Assembly (NCBI GenBank): GCA_900472925.1
Contig: UCJU01000002.1
Location: 124,001-188,000 of the forward strand
Length of the DNA: 64,000 bases
Source: Hyphomicrobiales bacterium
Lineage (GTDB): Bacteria; Pseudomonadota; Alphaproteobacteria; Rhizobiales; Rhizobiaceae
Direction of reading: 5' to 3'
Position 1 is the first letter of the stretch, and each line of letters opens with the position of its first letter. A model generated the notes under the pieces. The model searched no databases, was not told the origin of the DNA, and saw only the letters and a list, made by a program, of their open reading frames with translations. The translations under genes were made by a program, and so were the position numbers. This document shows, piece after piece, positions 17,918-27,268 of the stretch.

Positions 17918-19783
17918 GTGCATCACGATAGCACCAAGGCCAATCCGCTTTTCAACAATCCGCTTCTGACGCGAGACGATCTCGCAAAAGCGGTGATGGA
18001 TTTGTTCAACCCGCTTCTGCCTTATTTTTCCGAAGGCAGGGCGCGGGTCCGGCTGAGTGCCACCGGTGCGATTTTCGATTATCCGGCAGCGGAACTGGAG
18101 GGGTTTGCGCGCCCGCTTTGGGGCATCGTTCCGCTAGCGGCTGGCGGATATGACTTTCCGTATTGGGACCTGTACCAGCGCGGTCTGGCAAATGGTACAA
18201 ATCCTGATCATGCCGAATATTGGGGCGACGTCGCGGACCGCAACCAACGGCTTGTGGAACTGGCGGCCATCGGCTTTGCACTAGCCATGGTGCCGCAGCA
18301 TATCTGGGAACCGTTGAGCGAGGCGGACAAAAAGGTAGTTTCCGCCTATCTTCTGGCGGCGCGCGAGCGGGAATTCGTTGATAATAACTGGAAGTTCTTC
18401 CGCGTTCTGATCGACCTAGGTTTGGAGCGCGTGGGCGTTGCCTTCGACACATCAAAGACGCATGCCTATCTCGATGAGCTCGAGGCCTTCGACATTGGCG
18501 ACGGCTGGTATCGCGACGGCCCAGTGCGGCGGGTCGATCACTACGTGCCCTTCGCCATGCATTTTTATGGGCTGATCTATACGGTGCTGGCCAAGGGCGA
18601 TGACGCGCGTAAAACCCGGCTGCTTCAGCGCTCCAAACGCTTTGCCAGAGATATCCGCCACTGGTTCGGCCCGGATGGCGCTTCGCTCGCCTTTGGGCGC
18701 AGCCAGACCTATCGCTTCGCGGCGGGCGGTTTCTGGGGTGGGCTCGCGTTTGCCGACCTTGAAGCACTGCCATGGCCGCAGGTCAAAGGCTATTATATGC
18801 GCCACATCAGATGGTGGTCGAAGCTGCCCATTTGCGAGCGCGACGGCGTGTTGTCCATCGGTTACGGCTATCCCAACCTGTTAATGAGCGAGAGCTATAA
18901 CTCTCCCTGCTCACCGTATTGGGCACTGAAGTTCTTCCTGCCTCTGGCACTTCCGGGTGACCATCCGTTCTGGATGGCACTGGAAGCGGAGCCTGAAACG
19001 TTTGCAGAGCCTGTGTCCTTGCAGCAACCCGGTATGGTCGCATTCCACACGCCGGGCAACGTTGTCCTCCTCTCGTCGGGCCAGCAGCATGACAAGATGC
19101 GCGGTGCGCAGGAGAAGTATTCGAAATTCGTATATTCAACGCGCTATGCCTTCAACATCGAAGCAGACGACAGGCATTTTGCGGCGGCCAGTTTCGACGG
19201 GATGCTGGGGCTATCGGACGATGGCGTCCACTTCCGCACCCGCGAAACGATGGAAGAGGCCCTGATTGCCAAAGACTGCCTTTACTCACGCTGGAAGCCA
19301 TGGGCAGATGTGGAAATCGAGACGTGGCTGGTGCCGCAGAACCCTTGGCACATAAGGCTGCACCGCATCCGCACCCCACGTGTGTTGCAGACATCCGAAG
19401 GTGGCTTCGCGATAGAGAGAGCCGATTTCAACCGCGACCGAACCGAAGCAGGAGAAGATCGCGCCATCTGTTATGGACAAAACGACACTAGCGCGATTGT
19501 TGATCTTTCGGCTGGGATCAACCGGGTTGGCCTTTGCCATCAGGCAATTGCCAATACCAATCTCATCCACGCCCGAACCCTTGTACCGCAGTTACGAGGC
19601 GACATCCCTATCGGCGAGACGCTTCTTGTGACAGCCTGCTTGGCCCTCCCCGCTGACAAGGTGACAGAACCGGCATTGGCCGCATCTCCCGTTCTTCCTG
19701 ATCTATCTGATTTGGAAGAGATGTTCATGGCCGAGGGACGGCGGGTTGCGGCCTTTGCCCTCGATGAAAATCGCGAAAGCTGA
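17918..19783 (+). CDS. DUF2264 family protein
   Basis: 621 residues from a GTG start with GGAAG eight bases upstream (the nearby ATG at 17913 is out of frame). Family hallmarks include the early [14 protein letters not shown]-like stretch (here [14 protein letters not shown]), [22 protein letters not shown] and [12 protein letters not shown], suggesting a helical toroid of about 380 residues followed by a beta-rich C-terminal part, an architecture seen in several lyases and hydrolases. No signal peptide. DUF2264 genes are common in uronate-glycan loci, but I know of no settled activity. It may be a further cytosolic depolymerase. Its TGA overlaps the next ATG by one base. Confidence 0.82.
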   Translation: MHHDSTKANPLFNNPLLTRDDLAKAVMDLFNPLLPYFSEGRARVRLSATGAIFDYPAAELEGFARPLWGIVPLAAGGYDFPYWDLYQRGLANGTNPDHAEYWGDVADRNQRLVELAAIGFALAMVPQHIWEPLSEADKKVVSAYLLAAREREFVDNNWKFFRVLIDLGLERVGVAFDTSKTHAYLDELEAFDIGDGWYRDGPVRRVDHYVPFAMHFYGLIYTVLAKGDDARKTRLLQRSKRFARDIRHWFGPDGASLAFGRSQTYRFAAGGFWGGLAFADLEALPWPQVKGYYMRHIRWWSKLPICERDGVLSIGYGYPNLLMSESYNSPCSPYWALKFFLPLALPGDHPFWMALEAEPETFAEPVSLQQPGMVAFHTPGNVVLLSSGQQHDKMRGAQEKYSKFVYSTRYAFNIEADDRHFAAASFDGMLGLSDDGVHFRTRETMEEALIAKDCLYSRWKPWADVEIETWLVPQNPWHIRLHRIRTPRVLQTSEGGFAIERADFNRDRTEAGEDRAICYGQNDTSAIVDLSAGINRVGLCHQAIANTNLIHARTLVPQLRGDIPIGETLLVTACLALPADKVTEPALAASPVLPDLSDLEEMFMAEGRRVAAFALDENRES

Positions 19784-21429
19784 TGCGGATGACGGACAAA
19801 CCGCCGATGTTATCCCAAAGGTCGGATCGGCTGAATATATTGACCTGGGAGCGGACACAGGAAGACATAAAAAGTCCCGACCATCAGGCGCGGTTGGAAA
19901 GCTTGATGCAATCCGCCAATGCTCGTTTCGGGCCAGGCGTTTACATTGCCTCCAAAGCGGAGGTCCATACGGATAGGTTGGTGATGGGCGCGCAGTCGTG
20001 GATTGCCGGTCATGCCATCGTACGCGGTGACATTGAACTGGGCGAAAACGTGTCGATCAACCCCTATGCCTGCATTTCGGGAAAGGTCAAAATCGGCAAT
20101 GGTGTGCGCATCGCATCCCATGTCAGCATTGTCGGCTTCAACCATGGCTTCGATGATATCGAGACCCCGATCTACCGGCAGCCGCTGACTTCGCTCGGCA
20201 TAGAGATCGGCGATGACGTCTGGATCGGTGCCAATGCGGTTATTCTGGACGGTGTCAAAATAGGACGCGGAGCGATCATCGCCGCAGGTGCTGTGGTAGC
20301 AAAGGACATCCCTGCCATGGCCATTGCGGGTGGCGTACCCGCTCGGGTGTTGAGATCTCGTGGCGCGCAGACGCAGGCAGCAAACCCGCCGGAAACCGAA
20401 CGTCTACTGCGGGAAATTGGAGAGGAAATCGCAAGCGATTGGCGGGAGGTCAGTCGCTTCCACAAAAAGGGCGGGATCTATCGTTCAGCCGATGCATCCG
20501 GGAGTGAAGTCGAAAGCGTCAGGCATCTGTGCGACGCGATCGAGATCGCCGCCGCCTTGGGAGAGCAACGGACGGCCTTTGACGTCGAGAAAACCGTGGC
20601 TGATCTTCAGGCGATGCAGGATGCCAAAACGGGACTGTTTTTCAACGCGAAGTACAACCATTCTTCGCAGCCGGAACAAGACCCCAATGTTCTCTATAAT
20701 ATTTTGGCTGTCGGCTATGCGCTGGAATGTTTCGGTGCTGCCCCAAAAGCGCCGATTGCATTCGTGGAAAATATGGGTGCCGACGACCTCATTCGCCTTC
20801 TTGAAAACCTGCCTTGGCAAAGCCGGGCTTGGCACTGCGGCGCCACTGTAGATGCTATCGCCACGGCGTTGTATTTCAACAGACGCTACTTCACCTCCGG
20901 CAACAACCTGGAAGTTCTCTTCGGTTGGTTGGCGTTGAACGTCGACAAGACGACAGGGCTTTGGGGTGAGCCAACCGCCGCACATGGTCTGTTGCAACCG
21001 GTCAACGGCTTTTACCGGCTGACCCGAGGCACATACGCACAGTTCGGCGTGCCAGTTCCCTATCCGCAAGCGACGATCAATTCTGTCATAGCGAATTATC
21101 GCGCATATGAAGGCTTTCATGGCGAACACTACAACGCCTGCAATTTACTCGATACGATCCACCCACTTCTCTTGTGTCTCAAACAGACCGACCACAGGCA
21201 GGCCGAAGCACAGAAAATTGCTTGCGAAACCGTGGATCGGCTATCAACGCGCCGGCAAGGAGGCAGAGGATTTGCCTTCACGGAGGGGCATCCCGCCGGA
21301 TTGCAGGGCACGGAAATGTGGATGTCGGTTCTCTGGCTGTCGGCAAAACTCCTTGGCAAAGAAGAGCTTTTACCGTTTCGACCAACAGGCATTCACCGCT
21401 TCGAACCGGCGGAAATCATTGCGCGGTGA
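19783..21429 (+). CDS. Fusion: hexapeptide-repeat acyltransferase plus toroid-like C-terminal domain
   Basis: 548 residues. Residues ~55-190 are a left-handed beta-helix of the CysE/LacA acetyltransferase type (turns such as [50 protein letters not shown]) with a candidate catalytic His in FNHGFDD at residue 121. The remaining ~340 residues read as helical repeats ([51 protein letters not shown]) resembling an alpha/alpha toroid of unknown activity. No signal peptide. Translation is coupled to DUF2264 by a one-base overlap; ATG 19789 is an alternative start. It may acetylate, or process acetylated, sugar products (inference). Confidence 0.7.
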   Translation: MRMTDKPPMLSQRSDRLNILTWERTQEDIKSPDHQARLESLMQSANARFGPGVYIASKAEVHTDRLVMGAQSWIAGHAIVRGDIELGENVSINPYACISGKVKIGNGVRIASHVSIVGFNHGFDDIETPIYRQPLTSLGIEIGDDVWIGANAVILDGVKIGRGAIIAAGAVVAKDIPAMAIAGGVPARVLRSRGAQTQAANPPETERLLREIGEEIASDWREVSRFHKKGGIYRSADASGSEVESVRHLCDAIEIAAALGEQRTAFDVEKTVADLQAMQDAKTGLFFNAKYNHSSQPEQDPNVLYNILAVGYALECFGAAPKAPIAFVENMGADDLIRLLENLPWQSRAWHCGATVDAIATALYFNRRYFTSGNNLEVLFGWLALNVDKTTGLWGEPTAAHGLLQPVNGFYRLTRGTYAQFGVPVPYPQATINSVIANYRAYEGFHGEHYNACNLLDTIHPLLLCLKQTDHRQAEAQKIACETVDRLSTRRQGGRGFAFTEGHPAGLQGTEMWMSVLWLSAKLLGKEELLPFRPTGIHRFEPAEIIAR

Positions 21430-22144
21430 AACCACCGTCAATCGGCAGGCTTACCCCGGTGATCATGGACGCACCATCGCCGAGCAGAAAGACGATGGGT
21501 GATGCGATATCGTCTTCGGTCGCCCATCGGCGCAACGGCATCTGGGCGAGAAACGGTTCAGCGATGTCCGGGCGTCCCCAATAAAATGCAGACATTTCAG
21601 TCATGACGACCGTTGGGTTCACGCTGTTGACGCGTATATTGTATTGGCCGAGTTCAAGTGCCGAAACACGCGTGATGCTATCCAGGGCAGCTTTCGAAGC
21701 GGCGTAGGAAATATGGCCGTTCAAGGCGACAAGGGCTGCCTGGCTGGAAACGTTGACGATTGAGCCCCCCTTCCTGGCTTTCACCATCGACTGAGAAGCG
21801 TATTTGGTGACCAAAAGCGCGCCGCGGGTGTTGACCGAAATCACCTTATCGAAAACAGAGATATCCGTGTCCATGGGCGTGGCGATCTCTCCGCCGAACC
21901 CGCCGCAATTCACGACGCCCCAGAGGTCCAACCCGTTGAGGGCATCGCGGATGCTGTCTTCATCGCTCAAATCGAATGGCAGAGCCGAGCATCCCGTTTC
22001 AGAGCTAAGCCTGGAGAGCTTTTCTTCATCCCGACCACCCGCGATGACGATGGCGCCAGCCTCTACCAGTCTGCGAACCGTTGCCGCGCCGATGCCGCCG
22101 CTGGCGCCGGTCACAAGGACTGTCTTGCCTTCTAGATTGTGCAT
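21416..22144 (-). CDS. Short-chain dehydrogenase/reductase, L-xylulose reductase-like
   Basis: 242 residues. Cofactor loop [12 protein letters not shown] near residues 13-24, active-site Ser in NVSSQAAL, and YAASK with catalytic Tyr and Lys. [23 protein letters not shown] closely follows the dicarbonyl/L-xylulose reductase subgroup, so NADPH-linked ketose/polyol interconversion is likely. Odd: the usual NNAG motif after the fourth strand reads NCGG. GGAG precedes the ATG. It follows the ATPase gene by 46 bases in one minus-strand operon with the importer, and its end overlaps the convergent 19783 gene by 14 bases. Confidence 0.82.
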   Translation of the reverse strand: MHNLEGKTVLVTGASGGIGAATVRRLVEAGAIVIAGGRDEEKLSRLSSETGCSALPFDLSDEDSIRDALNGLDLWGVVNCGGFGGEIATPMDTDISVFDKVISVNTRGALLVTKYASQSMVKARKGGSIVNVSSQAALVALNGHISYAASKAALDSITRVSALELGQYNIRVNSVNPTVVMTEMSAFYWGRPDIAEPFLAQMPLRRWATEDDIASPIVFLLGDGASMITGVSLPIDGGFTAQ

Positions 22145-22190
22145 GAGAACTCCATTTGCCGTTGATCAACGCCTTGCGGAAATGCAGGCG

Positions 22191-22937
22191 TCATCCGCCA
22201 ATCATCAGCTTCACCACCTCATCGGGGTTCGTGTCGGCTATATCCCGGACACCGGCAACGATACCGCGCCTGAGAACCACGATCCGGTCGGATACGGCAA
22301 AAATGTCCTGAAGATTATGAGAAATGAAGATGACACCCTTGCCTTGCGCCTTAACGGATTTGATAAGCGAGATGACCTTTCTCTGCTCCGGCACGCCAAG
22401 CGCTGCGGTTGGCTCATCCATGATCAAGATTTTTGCATTCCAGAAAACCGCACGTCCGATGGCGACAGCCTGGCGCTGACCTCCGGAAAAATTGCTGACC
22501 GGTGCTTCGAGGCGCTTCACATGGAAGTCGAGCAGCGCCATTGTGTCTTCTGCCGCCTTGGCCATTTTCTTGCGATCAAGAACGGGCAGGAAGCCGAACA
22601 TGCGTCTCACCGGTTCGCGCCCGAGATAAATGTTCGCACCGATCGTCAAATTGTCTGCGAGTGCGAGGTCCTGATAAATCGTTTCAATGCCCTTTTCACG
22701 CGCATCTTCCGGCGAAGAAAAGAGGACCGGCTTTCCTTCTATCAGAATCTCTCCCGACGATGGTGGGTAAACGCCCGAGACCGTTTTGATCATCGTCGTC
22801 TTGCCGGCACCATTATCCCCTACAAGGGCGACGACTTCTCCGGGGCGAACGCTGAGAGAGCAATGCTCCAGCGCCTTGACCGCGCCGAAGTGACGGGAAA
22901 GATTGCGAACTTCCAAAAGGGGGACTGAGCTATTCAT
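22191..22937 (-). CDS. Sugar ABC transporter ATP-binding protein, single-domain RbsA/XylG-like
   Basis: 248 residues from the ATG at 22937, which overlaps the permease stop by eight bases; a longer frame would run deep into the permease and is not credible. Walker A GDNGAGKTT, a signature that reads FSGGQRQAVAIGRA, Walker B ILIMDEP, then SHNLQD. CUT2 sugar importers usually have a double ATPase near 500 residues; this is the single-domain form, acting as a homodimer (known for some rhizobial systems). It belongs with permease 22930 and binding protein 24078. Confidence 0.9.
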   Translation of the reverse strand: MNSSVPLLEVRNLSRHFGAVKALEHCSLSVRPGEVVALVGDNGAGKTTMIKTVSGVYPPSSGEILIEGKPVLFSSPEDAREKGIETIYQDLALADNLTIGANIYLGREPVRRMFGFLPVLDRKKMAKAAEDTMALLDFHVKRLEAPVSNFSGGQRQAVAIGRAVFWNAKILIMDEPTAALGVPEQRKVISLIKSVKAQGKGVIFISHNLQDIFAVSDRIVVLRRGIVAGVRDIADTNPDEVVKLMIGG

Positions 22938-23979
22938 CCTGCTTTGCTCCGCTGAACCGGCGCTGGGCCTGGTCGATGAGAACCGAGATGATGATGACGA
23001 CGCCAACGGCAATGAACTGCCAGAAGGGTTCGACATTCATGAAAACGAGACCGTATTGGATGACGGCGATGACCAGAGCACCCGCTATGGTGCCAATGAT
23101 TGTACCGGAGCCACCGAAAAGACTGGCACCACCAATGACGACGGCAGCCACGCTATCGAGGAGAAGCGGTTCACCAGCCTGCGCTGCACCGGCCGTGAAG
23201 CGGGCCGCGTAGAGAGCGCCGCCCAGCCCTGCGCAAATCGCGGACAGGATATAGAGGCGAAGCAGATGCGACTTGAGATCGATACCGGCCCGCCGTGCCG
23301 CCTGGGCATTGGCTCCAATGGCATAGTTATGCTGCCCAAAGCGGGTTTGGCTTAGAATATAGTGCATCACAAGCACGACCACCCCCGTGACGATGATAAG
23401 ATAGGGAACGCCGAAAAACTGGCCATTGCCGAGAGCGGCGAAAGAGCTGTTCTTCACCGGGACCGTCGTTCCGCCTGCCAGAAGAAAGGCTGCGCCTCTC
23501 GCGACGCCGAACATGCCAAGCGTTCCGATGAATGGCGGGACTTTCAACCGGGAAATCAGCAAACCGTTGATCATACCGGGAATAATGGCCGCGAAAACAG
23601 CGATGCAAATGCCGAGGACCATGGCAAGTGGAAGCGGAACGTAACCGCCCAGCACGTTAATGGCATGGGCTGCGACAACGGCTGCAAGACCCATGATGAA
23701 ACCAGCTGACAGATCGATCCCGCCGGAAATGATGACGAAGGTTTGCCCCATTGCCAAAAGCAACGGCGCCACCGCAAAGACCGCCACGGAGCGCCAATTG
23801 AATGAGGACCCGATGAACGTGCCGCCGAAATCGGTGCGTGCCCAAATCTCGAAGAAAATGAGAAGAACGGCCAGAAACAGCCATGCGCGCAGCTGTGCGA
23901 TTTTCTGGATGACGCTTTTGCGGACGTCTGCGTGATCGGCTTGCGGCTTGCTGTGCGTGTGAGTAGCGTGGTCTACCAT
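22930..23979 (-). CDS. Sugar ABC transporter permease, RbsC-like
   Basis: 349 residues, ATG with GGAG six bases upstream. A soluble start of ~35 residues (histidine-rich, HATHTHSKPQADH) is followed by eight to ten hydrophobic segments and the CUT2 signatures ISGGIDLSAGFIMGLAAVVAA and GGASLFGGSGTIIGTIAGALV. It makes the homodimeric channel of the importer. The binding-protein gene lies 98 bases upstream, with two hairpins in between. Confidence 0.92.
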   Translation of the reverse strand: MVDHATHTHSKPQADHADVRKSVIQKIAQLRAWLFLAVLLIFFEIWARTDFGGTFIGSSFNWRSVAVFAVAPLLLAMGQTFVIISGGIDLSAGFIMGLAAVVAAHAINVLGGYVPLPLAMVLGICIAVFAAIIPGMINGLLISRLKVPPFIGTLGMFGVARGAAFLLAGGTTVPVKNSSFAALGNGQFFGVPYLIIVTGVVVLVMHYILSQTRFGQHNYAIGANAQAARRAGIDLKSHLLRLYILSAICAGLGGALYAARFTAGAAQAGEPLLLDSVAAVVIGGASLFGGSGTIIGTIAGALVIAVIQYGLVFMNVEPFWQFIAVGVVIIISVLIDQAQRRFSGAKQDE

Positions 23980-24002
23980 TCATTGCTCCGGATAACGGGC
24001 AG

Positions 24003-24054
24003 TTATTGGTGAAACTGCAATAACAAATCCGACACCCGGTCATTTGCGACCGGG
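24003..24054 (-). repeat. Two hairpins between binding-protein and permease genes
   Basis: CCCGGTC (24035-24041) pairs with GACCGGG (24048-24054) across six bases, and TTATTG (24003-24008) with CAATAA (24018-24023) across nine. They start 23 bases after the binding-protein stop and lack a clear U run, so 3'-end protection of the upstream mRNA is more likely than termination. Confidence 0.6.
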
Positions 24055-24077
24055 CATCAACGAGGCTCGGGAGGCTC

Positions 24078-25067
24078 TCAATCGGAATAGATGAACTGTG
24101 CAATCTTTGGATCGGTCACGTTTTTCTTGTCGATAACCGTGAAACCGGTGCCGATCTTTGTCGGGATGGAGTTACCGGTGAGATGAGCATAGGCCGCCAT
24201 CACCCCGAAATAACCAATCTCGGCCGGGTGCTGGGCAATCGCCAAATCAACAATGCCGGAATTCAGATTGTCGATGATTGAGGTCGGTGCGTCAAAGGCA
24301 ACAACCTTGATGGTGCCACTTTGGCCCGCCTGCTGCACGCCGTTTGCGGCACCAATGGCTGAGAAGAGGTTTGCTCCAAAAACACCCACCAGATCCGAAT
24401 TACGAGCGTAAACCGCCTGTAGCTGCGATGCGGCCTTGTTGGCGTCGTTTTCGTTGAACTGCGTTTCGAGCACCGTGATGTTCGGGTGTTTCGCCATTTC
24501 GGCTTTAAACCCCTGCTCGCGCTGGTCGGTTGTCGAAATGCCCGGCTTGTTGTTGGAAATGTAGACTTTACCCTTATCTCCAACCGCTGCCGCAAGCGAC
24601 CTCGCGGCTATCATTCCGCCTGCGACGTTATCGGAAGCGATGTAGGAGAGCGGGAAATCTGCATCTCCTGTACCAGTCTGATAGTCACCCGTTCCGATGT
24701 AGGTATCGACGGTAATCACCGGAATTCCCGCATCGGAGGCGCGCTTCAGAGGCTGAATAAGCTGGTTGGTGTCTGTCGGCGCGATCAGCAAGGCGCTGGG
24801 GCTTTTTGCGATCACCGCGTCAAGTACGGGGACCTGGGTTACAGGGTTGAAATCGGGTGCGCCCTGGAACACGAGTGTTGCCCCGACTGCCTTGGCAGCG
24901 GCTTCGGCACCTTTGCGCATGGTGATGTAGAATGCGTCCGTCGTCAGTCCAGGAACAAGGGCAATCGTAAACTTCTTATCCTGCGCGCTGGCGCCGGTGG
25001 TGGTCATAATCGCTGGTGCAGCAAGAGTGGCGGCCGCAGCAGCCTTGAAAAATGAGCGACGTTCCAA
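24078..25067 (-). CDS. Sugar-binding protein, RbsB-like
   Basis: 329 residues. The start is TTG with GGGAGG five to six bases upstream; no in-frame ATG fits. The N-terminus MERRSFFKAAAAATLAAPAIMTTTG ends in ASAQ, an export signal with a basic start that could be Tat- or Sec-type, with likely cleavage after ASA. The mature part is a periplasmic-binding-protein fold (FTIALVPGLTTDAFYITMRKGAEAAAK; VYISNNKPGISTTDQREQGF; VVAFDAP). It supplies sugar to the 22930/22191 transporter. The promoter must lie in the 148 bases before the SorC-type gene end. Confidence 0.9.
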   Translation of the reverse strand: MERRSFFKAAAAATLAAPAIMTTTGASAQDKKFTIALVPGLTTDAFYITMRKGAEAAAKAVGATLVFQGAPDFNPVTQVPVLDAVIAKSPSALLIAPTDTNQLIQPLKRASDAGIPVITVDTYIGTGDYQTGTGDADFPLSYIASDNVAGGMIAARSLAAAVGDKGKVYISNNKPGISTTDQREQGFKAEMAKHPNITVLETQFNENDANKAASQLQAVYARNSDLVGVFGANLFSAIGAANGVQQAGQSGTIKVVAFDAPTSIIDNLNSGIVDLAIAQHPAEIGYFGVMAAYAHLTGNSIPTKIGTGFTVIDKKNVTDPKIAQFIYSD

Positions 25068-25171
25068 AGTACCCTCCCAGGTTGAAATATTGTGAGAAGC
25101 TCCTCCTTCTCACAAACATCGAGCAGGGCGATATTCGCGCTAACGCAGTGGAAACGTCAAGTAATTTTTTC

Positions 25172-25187
25172 CTGAAACTTATTTCAG
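25172..25187. promoter_or_regulatory. Inverted repeat in the binding-protein promoter region
   Basis: CTGAAA, four bases, TTTCAG: six-base perfect arms in an AT-rich stretch about 105 bases upstream of the sugar-binding-protein start. It is a candidate site for the neighbouring SorC-type regulator, although SorC-family sites are diverse. Confidence 0.35.
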
Positions 25188-25215
25188 ACGCTTGAAAAGG
25201 AGTCTTGAATACACA

Positions 25216-26121
25216 TTATCTCTTTGTATTATCAGACAAAATATCAAGTACAGCAAGGGCTGTCGCCGTGTCCGTGACCAGCGCATTGATCATTCCCGAG
25301 CGAACGGCGCCGACGATACCGGCGGCTTTTTCCACGGTAGCAGCCACACCGATACACAACCTGGTCTTTCGGAGCTGCTCTACTGACGCTGCCAGCATGC
25401 GCTCTTCGCCGTCCCAATGAAGCAGCTCTCCGTTGGGACCGACATAGTGGCGGATCACATCGCCCACGGCGCCGCCGATTGCCTGCTCACTGATCGTGGC
25501 CGCGCTTGCTTCAGGCGGATTGATGGCATGCGGAAGCCCGATACCGACGATTGCGCAGTCGAGTTCATCCCAAAGCCCAATCGTGTCCTTCACGACGTGA
25601 TCGCTGAGAAACGCATCCCGCAGTGCAACGGACGAGACATAGGGCGCGTGGAGAAAATGTGCTGTTCCGCCAAATTGTTCTGCAGCTTGGCGGACGAATT
25701 CGTTGATCTGAAAATGAGGCGCAGATTGTTGCATTCCCCCATTCAGCGCGACGGCCCGCGCATCTGGAATACGTGGCAAGCCAGCCTGAATGACTTCACG
25801 AACTGCTCTGCCCCAACCGATTCCAATCGTGGCTCCCCGCGCTAGGTCCTCTTCCTTCAGGAGATTACCGAGAGGTGCTGCGAGCGCGCCCAACACACCG
25901 GTTGACGGCGTATCGATAACGGCAGCGCGCTTCAGACCCAGAGCCTCGATCAGCCGATCTCTGATTTCGTCTGGGACCGCAAAGTCCATCACTTCGATTT
26001 TGACAATTCCAAGGGCACGGGCACGGGTCAGCAATCGCGAGACGGTTGCCGTGGAAACGCCGAGTTTCCGGGCGATTTCCACCTGCGGCATATCGCTCTG
26101 GTAGTGAAGCTTGGCAACCAT
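25216..26121 (-). CDS. SorC/DeoR-superfamily sugar-binding transcriptional regulator
   Basis: 301 residues. N-terminal helix-turn-helix (MPQVEIARKLGVSTATVSRLLTRARALGIVKIEV, residues ~11-45) followed by the SorC sugar-phosphate-binding domain (ATIGIGWGRAVREVI, ALNGGM, DCAIVGIGLPHAI, CIGVAA). Such regulators respond to a phosphorylated sugar of the pathway they control. The ATG at 26121 makes the N-terminus slightly short for the family; the frame stays open upstream for 24 codons without a better ATG. It is divergent from the aldolase/kinase genes and upstream of the importer operon, so it probably controls both. Confidence 0.87.
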   Translation of the reverse strand: MVAKLHYQSDMPQVEIARKLGVSTATVSRLLTRARALGIVKIEVMDFAVPDEIRDRLIEALGLKRAAVIDTPSTGVLGALAAPLGNLLKEEDLARGATIGIGWGRAVREVIQAGLPRIPDARAVALNGGMQQSAPHFQINEFVRQAAEQFGGTAHFLHAPYVSSVALRDAFLSDHVVKDTIGLWDELDCAIVGIGLPHAINPPEASAATISEQAIGGAVGDVIRHYVGPNGELLHWDGEERMLAASVEQLRKTRLCIGVAATVEKAAGIVGAVRSGMINALVTDTATALAVLDILSDNTKR

Positions 26122-26344
26122 ATGAAGGGTCGCACGGGACGCAGTGTCCTGTGATGTTTGCGGAAGCAGCTTGCAATTCCTTTCTGCAACGTGTTACACA
26201 TCACTCAAAGTTACACTGAACAGGTTGACAATTCAATCCACGGATCGAGCCCGCACATTAGCAGGAGCCGAAACGCGCACGTGTGACCTCTTGTGACCTG
26301 AAGCTGGCCATACAGCCAGAAAAACGACGAAACGGAGGAAGAGT

Positions 26345-27256
26345 ATGACAGCGATGACGACAGCAGAGCGCCGTGCCTATCATCAGATTTGTGACGCCAG
26401 CGGCGCGATGATGGTGATTGCCTGCGACCAGAGAGGCGGCATGCGATCCGTGCTGGCAGCGACACCGGAGGAACAGGCCAAGATCAGCAACGATGTCTTG
26501 GGAGATACAAAGGGGGACATCACCCGTTATCTCGCTTCAAAAGCAGGCTGCGTGCTGGTGGATCCGATCTGCGCGGTCCCGGGTCTGATCGACAACAACA
26601 TCCTGCCACGGGATACAGCGCTTCTGATCGGTATCGACGCGTCGGGTTGGGACACGTCGCCTGAGGGCTACCGCATCTCGAAAATGGTCGATGGTATCAA
26701 TGCCCGTAAAGTTCGCGAACTCGGCGCCACCGGCGGCAAGATCATGATTTACCTGCGGATGGATACACCTGCGGCAAACGTTCAGAACCTTGAAACCCTC
26801 AAAGCCAGCATCGAAGATTTCGCCCGCGAGGATGCTCTTCTTGTTGTCGAGTTCCTGACGTATCAGCTCGAAAACGAGAGCAAGGAAGACTACCAGGCCC
26901 AAATTCCTCATCTGATCGTGGAAGGGTCGCGCGCCTGCCTGGACCTTGGCGCGAAAGTGCTGAAAATCCCTTATCCCGGTTCTGAGCAGGCATGCGCAGA
27001 CGTCACCGCAATTGCTGGCGACGTCCCATGGGCCGTGCTTTCAGCTGGTGTCGATCACGAGACATTCCTCCCTCAGGTTGAGGCCGCGATGAAGAACGGT
27101 GCATCTGGCGTCATCGCCGGACGCTCCCTTTGGAAAGACTGTATCTCGCTTGATCGCGCGGTTTCGAAGGAAAAACTTTCGACGATTGCCGTCTCCCGCC
27201 TCAAGGATATTCAGACTATCATTCGACGTTATCGCGGCGAGCAGGCCGCAGCCTGA
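26345..27256 (+). CDS. Class I aldolase, tagatose-1,6-bisphosphate / sulfofructose-phosphate aldolase-like (LacD/YihT superfamily)
   Basis: 303 residues, with GGAGGAAG before the ATG. TIM-barrel features of LacD/YihT: MMVIACDQRGGMR early, GCVLVDPICA, GGKIMIYLR, then LDLGAKVLKIPYPG with the probable Schiff-base lysine, and VPWAVLSAGVDHETF with GASGVIAGRSLW near the end. These enzymes split ketose bisphosphates (or sulfosugar phosphates) into two trioses. A double kinase begins 12 bases later. No sulfoquinovosidase or isomerase is nearby, so a ketose-bisphosphate substrate seems more likely than a sulfosugar, but eye-reading cannot settle it. Confidence 0.8.
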   Translation: MTAMTTAERRAYHQICDASGAMMVIACDQRGGMRSVLAATPEEQAKISNDVLGDTKGDITRYLASKAGCVLVDPICAVPGLIDNNILPRDTALLIGIDASGWDTSPEGYRISKMVDGINARKVRELGATGGKIMIYLRMDTPAANVQNLETLKASIEDFAREDALLVVEFLTYQLENESKEDYQAQIPHLIVEGSRACLDLGAKVLKIPYPGSEQACADVTAIAGDVPWAVLSAGVDHETFLPQVEAAMKNGASGVIAGRSLWKDCISLDRAVSKEKLSTIAVSRLKDIQTIIRRYRGEQAAA

Positions 27257-27268
27257 GGGTTGCACCAG

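Noticed and set aside
21804-22928. Plus-strand open frame of 374 codons across the SDR and ABC ATPase genes
   Set aside because: It spans two well-supported minus-strand genes and the gap between them, shows no motif and has no ribosome site; an antisense shadow.
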